Of a stretch of DNA of 5,635 nt, positions 1 to 5,635 are shown piece after piece. The translations under genes were made by a program, and so were the position numbers. The first letter of the stretch is position 1, and every line of letters begins with the position of its first letter. The stretch spans positions 1 through 5,635 of the forward strand of contig NZ_CAKPYL010000065.1 in assembly GCF_934202865.1 (NCBI RefSeq). The letters run 5' to 3'. The notes under the pieces were generated by a model, which saw only the letters and a list, made by a program, of their open reading frames with translations, was not told the DNA's origin and did not search any database. This stretch comes from an uncultured Fenollaria sp. (lineage in GTDB: Bacteria > Bacillota > Clostridia > Tissierellales > Peptoniphilaceae).

Positions 1-3
1 TTT

Positions 4-81
4 ATGGCTAAGAATATTTTAATTTGCGATGATGCAGCATTCATGAGAATGATGATTAAAGACATTCTTACTAAGATGGGC
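4..81 (+). other. CheY-like N-terminal segment fused in frame to polA
   Basis: The first 26 codons encode a stretch starting MAKNILICDDAAFMRMM and ending KDILTKMG. It matches the beta1-alpha1 start of CheY proteins such as that of Thermotoga maritima, as I remember it, including the paired acidic residues (D9, D10) of the phosphorylation pocket. The phospho-acceptor Asp (about residue 54), the switch Thr/Ser and the Lys of a full receiver domain are absent, so this cannot be a working receiver. The following codons (IKVLDKAGFEADD) are typical Pol I. The helix KDILTKMG also resembles the Pol I sequence normally found just before this point, so the exact junction is ambiguous within about bases 52-81. 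It could be a true fusion, a recombination scar or a mis-assembly. Confidence 0.8.
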
Positions 82-2412
82 ATTAAGGTCTTAGACAAGG
101 CTGGCTTTGAAGCGGATGACCTTGCCGGCACTTTAACTATGATCGATGACAAAGACATTAAGAAACTTCTTATAACAGGGGACAAGGACTACTTGCAGCT
201 AATTAAGGACGATACAGACGTTATCATTACTAAGAAGGGCGTAAGTGAATTTGATACATATAATATAGAAAAGATGAATGAGGTTTATGGACTTAGTCCC
301 TACGAATTTATTGATTTAAAGGCTCTTATGGGCGATCAATCGGATAATATTCCTGGTATTTATGGCATAGGCGAGAAGACTGCCTTAAAAATACTTAGCG
401 AGTACAGAACTATAGAAAATCTTTATGAGCATATTGACGAGCTTAAAGATAATAAGACTAATCAAAGGATAAAAGATGGCAAGGACATGGCCTTTCTATC
501 TAAAAAGCTTGCGACTATTGTTAAAGACGTTGATATATCTATGGATATCGTAGATTATAAAATAAATGATGCTAACAATGATGCGCTTAGAGAAATTTTT
601 GAAGAATTAGAACTAAATTCTAGACTTAACTCTCTAGAAGGCAGTAAAAAAATAGAAGTAGCGGAAAATAATTTAGAAGTAGAAATACTTGATGAAGACA
701 ATTTAAAAGCTCTTGATAAAATAAAGGATGAATTCATCTTTAATATCACTACAGACACTGACAAATACTTCACTTCAGATATTTTATATATAAGTTTTAT
801 ACTAGACAAAATTTATATAATTAAGACTGATAATTTATCTTGCATTAAAAATATTTTAGAAGATGAAAATATTAAAAAGATTTCACACGATATCAAAAAG
901 GCTTATGTCTTAGCGCAAAAAGAAGGTATATTGATTAAAAATTTTGCCTTTGACACAGCCATCGCCTATTATTTAATTGATTCAAACAAGTCAAATTATA
1001 GCATACAAAACATGGCTATGGACTATTTGCAAAGACAAATAAATTCATTTGACGATATATATAAGAAGGAAAAAATTAGGACTAAAGTTGTTTCAGCCAT
1101 TGACATGGATGTGGCAAGCGAAGTCTTAAGTAATGAGATCAAGACTATAAAAGATGTTTATCCTATATTAAAGGAAAAGATTGACAATCTAGACGAAAAA
1201 ACTCTTTTCTACGATATAGAGCTTCCGCTTAGTGAGGCTTTGGCAGATATGGAATTCACAGGCTTTAAGGTCGACAGAGATGAACTTTTAAGGCTTGGAG
1301 AGGAATACGACGAATTTATTAAGGAAAAGGAAAGAATTATATTTAGCCTTGCAGGTGAAGAATTTAATGTGAATTCACCTAAGAAGCTAAGTGAAATACT
1401 TTTTGATAAGCTTGGTATTAAGCCTATCAAAAAGACTAAGACGGGCTATTCGACTGATGCGGAGGTTTTGGAGAAGCTTTCAAATAAGCATCCAATCGCG
1501 GATCAAATCGTTGAGTACAGAACTTATCAAAAGCTTAAATCAACATATATTGACGGTCTTAAGGACCTAATTGACGAGACGGGCAGGATACACTCCTACT
1601 TTAATCAAACAAATACAGCTACTGGAAGGATTTCATCGCAAGATCCAAACCTTCAAAACATCCCTATAAGGACTGAGGCTGGTAGAAAGATTAGGAAAGC
1701 CTTTGTGAGCGAGGACGACTACACACTGCTTGACAGCGACTACTCACAAATCGAGCTAAGGATACTTGCCTACATTGCCAATGATGAAAAGATGCTTCAC
1801 GCTTTTGAAGAGGGCTTAGATATACACAGAAAAACAGCTTCGGAGGTCTTTGGTATTCCATTTGACGAGGTTGATAGTGAGCACAGAAGTAGAGCAAAGG
1901 CTGTTAACTTCGGCATTGTTTATGGTATAAGCGACTATTCATTGTCACAAGACTTAGGAATTTCAAGAAAAGAAGCTAAAGAATATATCGACAACTATTT
2001 TGAAAAATTCTCAGGCGTTCATAAATATATGAATGATGTAGTTGAAAAAGCTAAAGAAGATGGCTATGTTAAGACACTTTTTAATAGAAGAAGAAATATA
2101 CCAGAGCTTCAAAACTCAAACTACAATATAAGAGCTTTTGGCGAGAGAGTTGCGCTAAATATGCCTATACAAGGCACTAGTGCGGACATAATCAAGATTG
2201 CCATAGTTAAGATATTTAATAAATTTAGAGAATTAGGTATTGATGCGCACATCATAGTTACCGTTCACGACGAAATCGTTGTTGAAGCAAAGAATGAAGA
2301 AGTGGACAAGGTTAGAAAGATTATTAAGACTCTTATGGAAGATATCGATGGACTTGATATGAATCTAAAAGTTGATATTAATCAAGCGGATAATTGGTAC
2401 GATGCAAAATAA
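4..2412 (+). CDS. polA: DNA polymerase I with CheY-like N-terminus replacing the start of the 5'-nuclease domain
   Basis: Pol I fills gaps during DNA repair and Okazaki-fragment maturation. Residues 1-26 resemble the start of CheY rather than Pol I. Pol I similarity begins around residue 27. The rest of the 5'-nuclease domain keeps metal-ligand motifs GFEADD (E36, D38, D39), TGDKD (D60, D62) and GDQSDN (D111, D114), but the two ligands normally near residues 18 and 67 (Taq numbering) and the helical arch are missing. The central 3'-5' exonuclease-like region (about 225-385) looks degenerate, with N247, T249 and A300 where E. coli has D355, E357 and D424. The polymerase domain is intact: motif A DYSQIELR (D579, E584), motif B (R628, K632, F636, Y640) and motif C VHDE (D756). 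The 802 residues compare with about 880 usual. The start at base 4 is the only N-terminal option in frame, and its ribosome-binding site would lie outside the window. The product call is secure; the N-terminus is not. Confidence 0.93.
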   Translation: MAKNILICDDAAFMRMMIKDILTKMGIKVLDKAGFEADDLAGTLTMIDDKDIKKLLITGDKDYLQLIKDDTDVIITKKGVSEFDTYNIEKMNEVYGLSPYEFIDLKALMGDQSDNIPGIYGIGEKTALKILSEYRTIENLYEHIDELKDNKTNQRIKDGKDMAFLSKKLATIVKDVDISMDIVDYKINDANNDALREIFEELELNSRLNSLEGSKKIEVAENNLEVEILDEDNLKALDKIKDEFIFNITTDTDKYFTSDILYISFILDKIYIIKTDNLSCIKNILEDENIKKISHDIKKAYVLAQKEGILIKNFAFDTAIAYYLIDSNKSNYSIQNMAMDYLQRQINSFDDIYKKEKIRTKVVSAIDMDVASEVLSNEIKTIKDVYPILKEKIDNLDEKTLFYDIELPLSEALADMEFTGFKVDRDELLRLGEEYDEFIKEKERIIFSLAGEEFNVNSPKKLSEILFDKLGIKPIKKTKTGYSTDAEVLEKLSNKHPIADQIVEYRTYQKLKSTYIDGLKDLIDETGRIHSYFNQTNTATGRISSQDPNLQNIPIRTEAGRKIRKAFVSEDDYTLLDSDYSQIELRILAYIANDEKMLHAFEEGLDIHRKTASEVFGIPFDEVDSEHRSRAKAVNFGIVYGISDYSLSQDLGISRKEAKEYIDNYFEKFSGVHKYMNDVVEKAKEDGYVKTLFNRRRNIPELQNSNYNIRAFGERVALNMPIQGTSADIIKIAIVKIFNKFRELGIDAHIIVTVHDEIVVEAKNEEVDKVRKIIKTLMEDIDGLDMNLKVDINQADNWYDAK

Positions 2413-3001
2413 TTATATATTGACTGGATCTATTGCTTCAGGAAAATCGTCAGTTTTAAAGATTATAGCTGAAGAAGGATACAATACCATAAGCGCGGAT
2501 GATGTAGTGAAGGAACTTTACGAGGACGAAGAGTTTTTGAAGAGCTTTAAAAAAGAAATTGGCGAAAAATTTTTTACAATTGATAAAAAGCTTGACAAAG
2601 ATAAATTAAGAGAGACTCTTTTTAAAGACATATCCTTAAAAAATAGAGTAGAAGCCTTCGTGCATCCACTTGTTTATGAAAAAATAAAAGAAATGCTTTT
2701 AGATGGATTTAATTTCATCGAAGTGCCAATGTTTTTTGAGGCACGTGAATATTTTCTTGATTCTAAAATTGAGATTAAAGGCATTATCTTTGTAAATATT
2801 GATAAAAAAATACAAGTTTCAAGACTTATGCATAGAAATAAAATTAGTGAAAAAGAGGCTATAGCTATGATAGACACTCGCGTTACAAGCGAAGAAAAGA
2901 TTAAAGCGTCTAATTATATCATAAATAACAATGCCTCAGAAGACGATTTAAAGAGAGAAGTCTTGAAAACTTTGGAGAGAATAAATGAAGAAGCTAATTA
3001 A
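2402..3001 (+). CDS. coaE: Dephospho-CoA kinase
   Basis: CoaE phosphorylates the 3'-hydroxyl of dephospho-CoA with ATP, the last step of coenzyme A synthesis, in the cytoplasm. The 199 residues match the family's usual length of about 200. A P-loop GSIASGKS lies at residues 9-16. SAD at 31-33 stands where most members have DAD and keeps the second, catalytic-type Asp. HPLV lies at 88-91, VPMFFE at 108-113 corresponds to the usual VPLLFE, and the lid/C-terminal pattern SRLMHRN...EEKIKASNYIINN follows. I chose ATG 2402 because the protein then starts just before the P-loop strand, as is normal. An upstream in-frame TTG at 2372 would add ten residues that do not fit the family. The start lies inside polA (11-base overlap) with only a weak upstream purine patch, which suggests translational coupling. 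The polA-coaE order is common in Clostridia. The P-loop is slightly divergent from the usual GGIGSGKS. Confidence 0.93.
   Translation: MQNNYILTGSIASGKSSVLKIIAEEGYNTISADDVVKELYEDEEFLKSFKKEIGEKFFTIDKKLDKDKLRETLFKDISLKNRVEAFVHPLVYEKIKEMLLDGFNFIEVPMFFEAREYFLDSKIEIKGIIFVNIDKKIQVSRLMHRNKISEKEAIAMIDTRVTSEEKIKASNYIINNNASEDDLKREVLKTLERINEEAN
2974..2979 (+). promoter_or_regulatory. Ribosome-binding site of the lytic transglycosylase gene
   Basis: GGAGAG ends five bases before ATG 2985. It lies inside the 3' end of coaE, so the downstream gene can be initiated independently although the reading frames overlap by 17 bases. It supports the chosen start. Confidence 0.7.
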
Positions 3002-3560
3002 ATTTTTAATAAAACTATTCTTAATAATTTTTGTTATTGAGCTAGTTTATATACATTTTATACCTAGAAAGTATGATGATATCATAGATAAGTACTCTAC
3101 AGAATACGGTGTAGATAAATCATTTGTCAAGGCAGTTATATTTAAGGAGTCACGCTTTAAGGAGACGGCGGTTTCATCAAAAGGCGCTATTGGCCTTATG
3201 CAGCTTATGCCGTCGACAGCTATGTGGCTTATGGACAAGCTAAATATAGATGATTACAGGATAGAAGCTGCTGATAACAATATTAGACTAGGGACATATT
3301 ACTTGTCATACTTAATGAAGCTTATGGATTCAGATGAAGAGCATGCGCTCCTTGCATACAATGCAGGCCCTGAAAATGCTAAGCGCTGGATCAATGCTGA
3401 AGGCTACAATAAAAATGAAATGGATAATTATGTGGATTTTGAAGAGACAAGAAAATATGTAAGAGAAATTAGATTGACAAGAAATATCATTAACTTTATG
3501 GACAAGTATGGAATTTTTCTAGATGAGCTTTCAAGTATGTTGGAGGACTTTAGCAAATGA
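2985..3560 (+). CDS. Membrane-anchored lytic transglycosylase (SLT domain)
   Basis: This is a 191-residue protein predicted to cleave the MurNAc-GlcNAc bond of peptidoglycan, leaving 1,6-anhydro ends, at the outer face of the membrane. A short Lys-rich start is followed by a hydrophobic segment (about residues 8-26). No clear signal-peptidase site is visible, so an uncleaved anchor is likely. The SLT/GH23 fold follows: AVIFKESRF with the likely catalytic Glu at E55, then SSKGAIGLMQLMPSTA (64-79), the ALLAYNAGP motif (121-129), and ETRKYVREI near 154-162. All core motifs are intact and the length is typical of small Firmicutes enzymes that follow coaE. The start overlaps coaE by 17 bases and has its own GGAGAG. 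The stop codon is shared in an ATGA overlap with the lipoprotein gene. A role in wall remodelling is inferred from the family; the specific paralogue cannot be named. Confidence 0.93.
   Translation: MKKLIKFLIKLFLIIFVIELVYIHFIPRKYDDIIDKYSTEYGVDKSFVKAVIFKESRFKETAVSSKGAIGLMQLMPSTAMWLMDKLNIDDYRIEAADNNIRLGTYYLSYLMKLMDSDEEHALLAYNAGPENAKRWINAEGYNKNEMDNYVDFEETRKYVREIRLTRNIINFMDKYGIFLDELSSMLEDFSK
3542..3546 (+). promoter_or_regulatory. Ribosome-binding site of the substrate-binding lipoprotein gene
   Basis: GGAGG, a strong anti-16S match, lies ten bases before ATG 3557 and within the last codons of the transglycosylase gene. With the ATGA stop/start overlap it points to coupled but efficient translation of the lipoprotein. 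Confidence 0.7.
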
Positions 3561-5098
3561 AGAAGAAAATATTATTAATATTAGTATTAGTGTTTTGCGT
3601 AAGTCTAATTTCTTGCAAGAAAACTGATGATAACGAAGGCGCACAAAACGAGGCGAGTGAAGCTTATCTACTATCTCAAGGAGGCAATATCAATCTGCCT
3701 TTAACACCATTTAAGACATTTAATCCTATACTTAATGACAACCTATACTATTATTACTTTAAAGACCTTATTTATTCAAGCCTTTTAGAAATCAATGATG
3801 ATTCATCATTAAATAATTTGCTAGCGAGTTCAGTAGAAAAGGTGGATGAGAGAACTTATAGAATCAAGTTAAGAGAGGGCGTTAAATTTCATAACGGCAA
3901 AGTTTTAAGCGCGGATGATGTTATCTTTTCATATAATTATATCTTAAATAATAAGGATAGGTCCTTTTATTATAACTTGATAAATGACGAAGGAAATAAA
4001 ATTTTTAATGGATCTTCAAATTTTACTATCAATAGACTTGATAACAATAGTCTAGAAGTTAAATTTGCAAGTGCAAGTCAAAATAATTTATATAAATTAA
4101 CATTTCCTATCATATCATCAACAGATGATTACAGTAATTACACGCCTAATGGCACAGGACCCTTCAAGTTCAAGTCATATGATAACAATAAACTTCTTAT
4201 CTTAGAGAAAAACAAGTCATACTTCAATGGTCAAGCATCCATTGACACAGTTACAGGCATAGTTATAGAGAACCCTTCTAATATTGAGGGCATATTCGAA
4301 ACAGGTAAGCTTGATATATATACGGCATTTGATTCAAATTACTCAGCGTTTTTAAACAGCTCAAAGTATTCTGTGATTGAATTTCCATCGAATAAGCTTT
4401 ATTATATTGGCTTTAATCATAAGAAGAAGCCATCCATTGACCTAAGGAAGCTAGTTGAAGCTAGCATAAATAAGGAGCTAATCAATAAAGAGGTGTTCTC
4501 GAGCAATTTAGCTTTATGCCAAGGCTTTTATCCTGAAGAATCAATTTTTGGTCTTCACGATATAAAAGAAAAAGAGGATTTATCTAAGCTAAGTATAAAG
4601 AAGAACGAAAATCATCAGTACGTCGATGAAAACAATAAGCTGATTAAGCTAAGTATTTTATATAATAAAAACGATGCGAAGAAGAGAGCAATTGCGAATA
4701 TTATTTATACGCAGCTTGACAACGCTGGCTTTAAAGTAGAGATGCTTGCAAAAGACGCGGGTGATATTAGTTTTACTGAGAACTATGACATCTACGTGGG
4801 CGAGTACCTAGTTAACAATGCTTTTGATTTAAGCTATATCTTTTCAAATAGGTCCGCTCTTAACTTTATGGGATACGCTGATGATAGATATGAGGACTTA
4901 CTTAATCAACTATATAGTAATAAGATAGAATATAAAGAATTAAACAACTATCTTCAAGACGAGAGGATATATATACCGCTTGGTTATGAGAAGAATGCTT
5001 TAATATTTAAAGAGAATATGATTTTTGATGTCAAGATTAATTTTCAAAATCTATATTCGAAGATAAAAGATTTAATTATTGTGAGCGCAAAGTCTTGA
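3557..5098 (+). CDS. ABC transporter substrate-binding lipoprotein, oligopeptide/nickel type (SBP_bac_5 family)
   Basis: This is a 513-residue extracytoplasmic solute-binding protein. It starts with MKKK, a hydrophobic h-region and a lipobox L17-I-S-C20, so it should be lipidated at Cys20 and tethered to the outer face of the membrane, leaving about 494 mature residues. Family 5 signatures are visible. REGVKFHNGKVLSADDV at 106-122 precedes a SYNYIL helix, the hallmark of DppA/OppA-like proteins. GTGPFKFKSY from residue 199 precedes an LEKNKSYFNG stretch. A C-terminal lobe includes LSILYNKND and a final IYIPLGY segment. Length is in the family range. The ligand is probably a short peptide, but the family also binds nickel and other solutes, so the substrate is not settled. 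No permease or ATPase gene is adjacent; the next gene is rnfC. The gene overlaps the transglycosylase stop by four bases. Its own stop overlaps the rnfC -35 box. Confidence 0.9.
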   Translation: MKKKILLILVLVFCVSLISCKKTDDNEGAQNEASEAYLLSQGGNINLPLTPFKTFNPILNDNLYYYYFKDLIYSSLLEINDDSSLNNLLASSVEKVDERTYRIKLREGVKFHNGKVLSADDVIFSYNYILNNKDRSFYYNLINDEGNKIFNGSSNFTINRLDNNSLEVKFASASQNNLYKLTFPIISSTDDYSNYTPNGTGPFKFKSYDNNKLLILEKNKSYFNGQASIDTVTGIVIENPSNIEGIFETGKLDIYTAFDSNYSAFLNSSKYSVIEFPSNKLYYIGFNHKKKPSIDLRKLVEASINKELINKEVFSSNLALCQGFYPEESIFGLHDIKEKEDLSKLSIKKNENHQYVDENNKLIKLSILYNKNDAKKRAIANIIYTQLDNAGFKVEMLAKDAGDISFTENYDIYVGEYLVNNAFDLSYIFSNRSALNFMGYADDRYEDLLNQLYSNKIEYKELNNYLQDERIYIPLGYEKNALIFKENMIFDVKINFQNLYSKIKDLIIVSAKS

Positions 5099-5123
5099 TA
5101 TTATTCGAATTTAATGTTATAAT
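5095..5123 (+). promoter_or_regulatory. Predicted sigma-A-type promoter of the rnf operon
   Basis: TTGATA (5095-5100; one mismatch to TTGACA) is separated by exactly 17 bases from TATAAT (5118-5123, perfect). A TG dinucleotide at 5115-5116 forms an extended -10. The -35 box lies on the last codon and stop of the lipoprotein gene. Transcription would begin near 5130, giving a leader of about 20 bases. An 8-base palindrome ATTCGAAT (5103-5110) sits in the spacer, but there is no independent reason to call it an operator. No hairpin terminator is visible between the two genes. Confidence 0.75.
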
Positions 5124-5138
5124 ATTTATTTGTGAAAT

Positions 5139-5146
5139 GGGGTGAT
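5139..5146 (+). promoter_or_regulatory. Ribosome-binding site of rnfC
   Basis: GGGGTGAT matches the extended anti-Shine-Dalgarno partner GAGGTGAT with one change. Its GGGG core lies seven bases before ATG 5150. It supports that start over the in-frame Met at residue 13. Confidence 0.75.
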
Positions 5147-5149
5147 TTT

Positions 5150-5635
5150 ATGTCAATACTTAAGACCTTTACTGGAGGCGTTCATATGCCCGAGTACAAG
5201 GAATTATCAGAAAAACAAGCTATTGAAGAGCAAAAAGAGCCTAATAAAGTTGTTATTCCACTAAACCAACACGTTGGCGCTGAATGTACGCCGCTTGTAA
5301 AAAAAGGCGACTTTGTTAGAGAAGGTCAAAAAATTGGTGATAGCGATGCATCTTTATTTGCTCCTGTTCATGCAAGTATTTCTGGTATAGTTAGAGATAT
5401 TGGCAAAGTTTACACTACAGGAGGCTGGCTAGTTAATTCAATCACTATTGAAAAAGCAAGTGATGAAGAATTAGAAGCTCTAGGCAATCCAAACAGTAGT
5501 GAACTTTTAATGGAAGGTTACGGTGACTTTAGAAACTTATCTAAAGAAAAAATCATCGAACTAATTAAAGAAGCAGGAATTATAGGTATGGGTGGAGGAG
5601 CGTTCCCATCATTTGCAAAACTACAATCGTCAGAT
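5150..5635 (+). CDS. rnfC: Rnf electron transport complex subunit C, 5' part (runs off the window)
   Basis: The frame is open for 162 codons to the window end without a stop. RnfC is the peripheral flavin/NADH-binding subunit of the membrane Rnf complex, which moves electrons between reduced ferredoxin and NAD+ and pumps Na+ or H+. The N-terminus shows the conserved FTGGVH motif (7-12), then IPLNQHVGAECTPLVKKGD (36-54), the biotinyl/lipoyl-like hairpin with APVHASISGIV (71-81), and the glycine-rich nucleotide-binding loop GMGGGAFP (146-153), usually GxGGAxFP. The iron-sulfur cluster motifs (CxxCxxC) expected near the C-terminus of a protein of about 440 residues lie beyond the window. rnfC is normally the first gene of rnfCDGEAB, which agrees with the strong promoter just upstream. 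The start is set by the GGGGTGAT site and by the need to include GGVH. Confidence 0.93.
   Translation, partial: MSILKTFTGGVHMPEYKELSEKQAIEEQKEPNKVVIPLNQHVGAECTPLVKKGDFVREGQKIGDSDASLFAPVHASISGIVRDIGKVYTTGGWLVNSITIEKASDEELEALGNPNSSELLMEGYGDFRNLSKEKIIELIKEAGIIGMGGGAFPSFAKLQSSD

Noticed and set aside
4..81. A functional receiver domain regulating Pol I by phosphorylation
   Set aside because: Only the first strand and helix of CheY are present. The phospho-acceptor Asp and the rest of the fold are missing, so signalling control is not supported.
555..1897. Three minus-strand open frames inside polA (555-809, 1209-1430, 1691-1897)
   Set aside because: They lie opposite well-supported Pol I coding sequence, have Ser/Leu-rich or otherwise low-information translations typical of antisense frames, and show no recognisable motif.
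2372..2401. Upstream in-frame TTG start for coaE adding ten residues
   Set aside because: The extra residues do not match the CoaE start, which normally begins two to eight residues before the P-loop strand. ATG 2402 fits better.
2674..3238. Minus-strand open frames opposite coaE (2674-2877) and the transglycosylase (3047-3238)
   Set aside because: Both are antisense shadows of conserved genes, with no family resemblance and no ribosome-binding context.
4585..4656. Direct repeat TAAGCTAAGTAT at 4585-4596 and 4645-4656
   Set aside because: Both copies lie in the lipoprotein coding frame and encode KLS-type residues with favoured codons. Only two short copies exist and nothing suggests a mobile or regulatory role.
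5103..5110. Palindrome ATTCGAAT in the rnf promoter spacer
   Set aside because: Eight bases in an AT-rich gap can arise by chance, and I see no second copy or known operator match, so it is mentioned only within the promoter entry.

Overview
The window looks like chromosomal DNA of a low-GC, Gram-positive-type anaerobe in the Clostridia/Tissierellia range. The base composition is AT-rich, there is a lipobox-type ABC binding lipoprotein, the Shine-Dalgarno sites are strong and Firmicutes-like, and an rnf operon begins at the right edge. An amino-acid-fermenting Peptoniphilaceae-like relative is one plausible source. That is an impression from gene content and protein style, not a search result. 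Genes end in TAA or TGA, so the standard bacterial code fits.

Layout, all on the plus strand. Bases 4-2412 encode DNA polymerase I (polA) with an abnormal front end. About 26 residues that read as the start of a CheY response regulator replace roughly the first 105 residues of the normal 5'-nuclease domain. From residue 27 on, the protein reads as Pol I to its normal C-terminus. Dephospho-CoA kinase (coaE, 2402-3001) follows with an 11-base overlap, then a membrane-anchored lytic transglycosylase (2985-3560, 17-base overlap), then an oligopeptide-type ABC substrate-binding lipoprotein (3557-5098, 4-base ATGA overlap). These four genes form one very compact co-directional unit whose promoter lies outside the window.

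The only real intergenic gap is 5099-5149. It carries a near-consensus promoter (TTGATA, 17 bases, TATAAT with an extended TG) whose -35 box overlaps the stop codon of the lipoprotein gene. A strong ribosome-binding site and the 5' part of rnfC (5150 to the window end) follow. No terminator hairpin is visible in the gap, so read-through into rnfC is possible.

Together the genes cover housekeeping (DNA repair synthesis, CoA synthesis), cell-wall turnover and peptide uptake, and then the Rnf ferredoxin:NAD+ energy-conserving complex. The main point of interest is the CheY/Pol I chimera. It begins at base 4 of the window and may be a real gene fusion, a recombination scar or an assembly mis-join. 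I see no mobile element, CRISPR array, RNA gene or novel defence system here.
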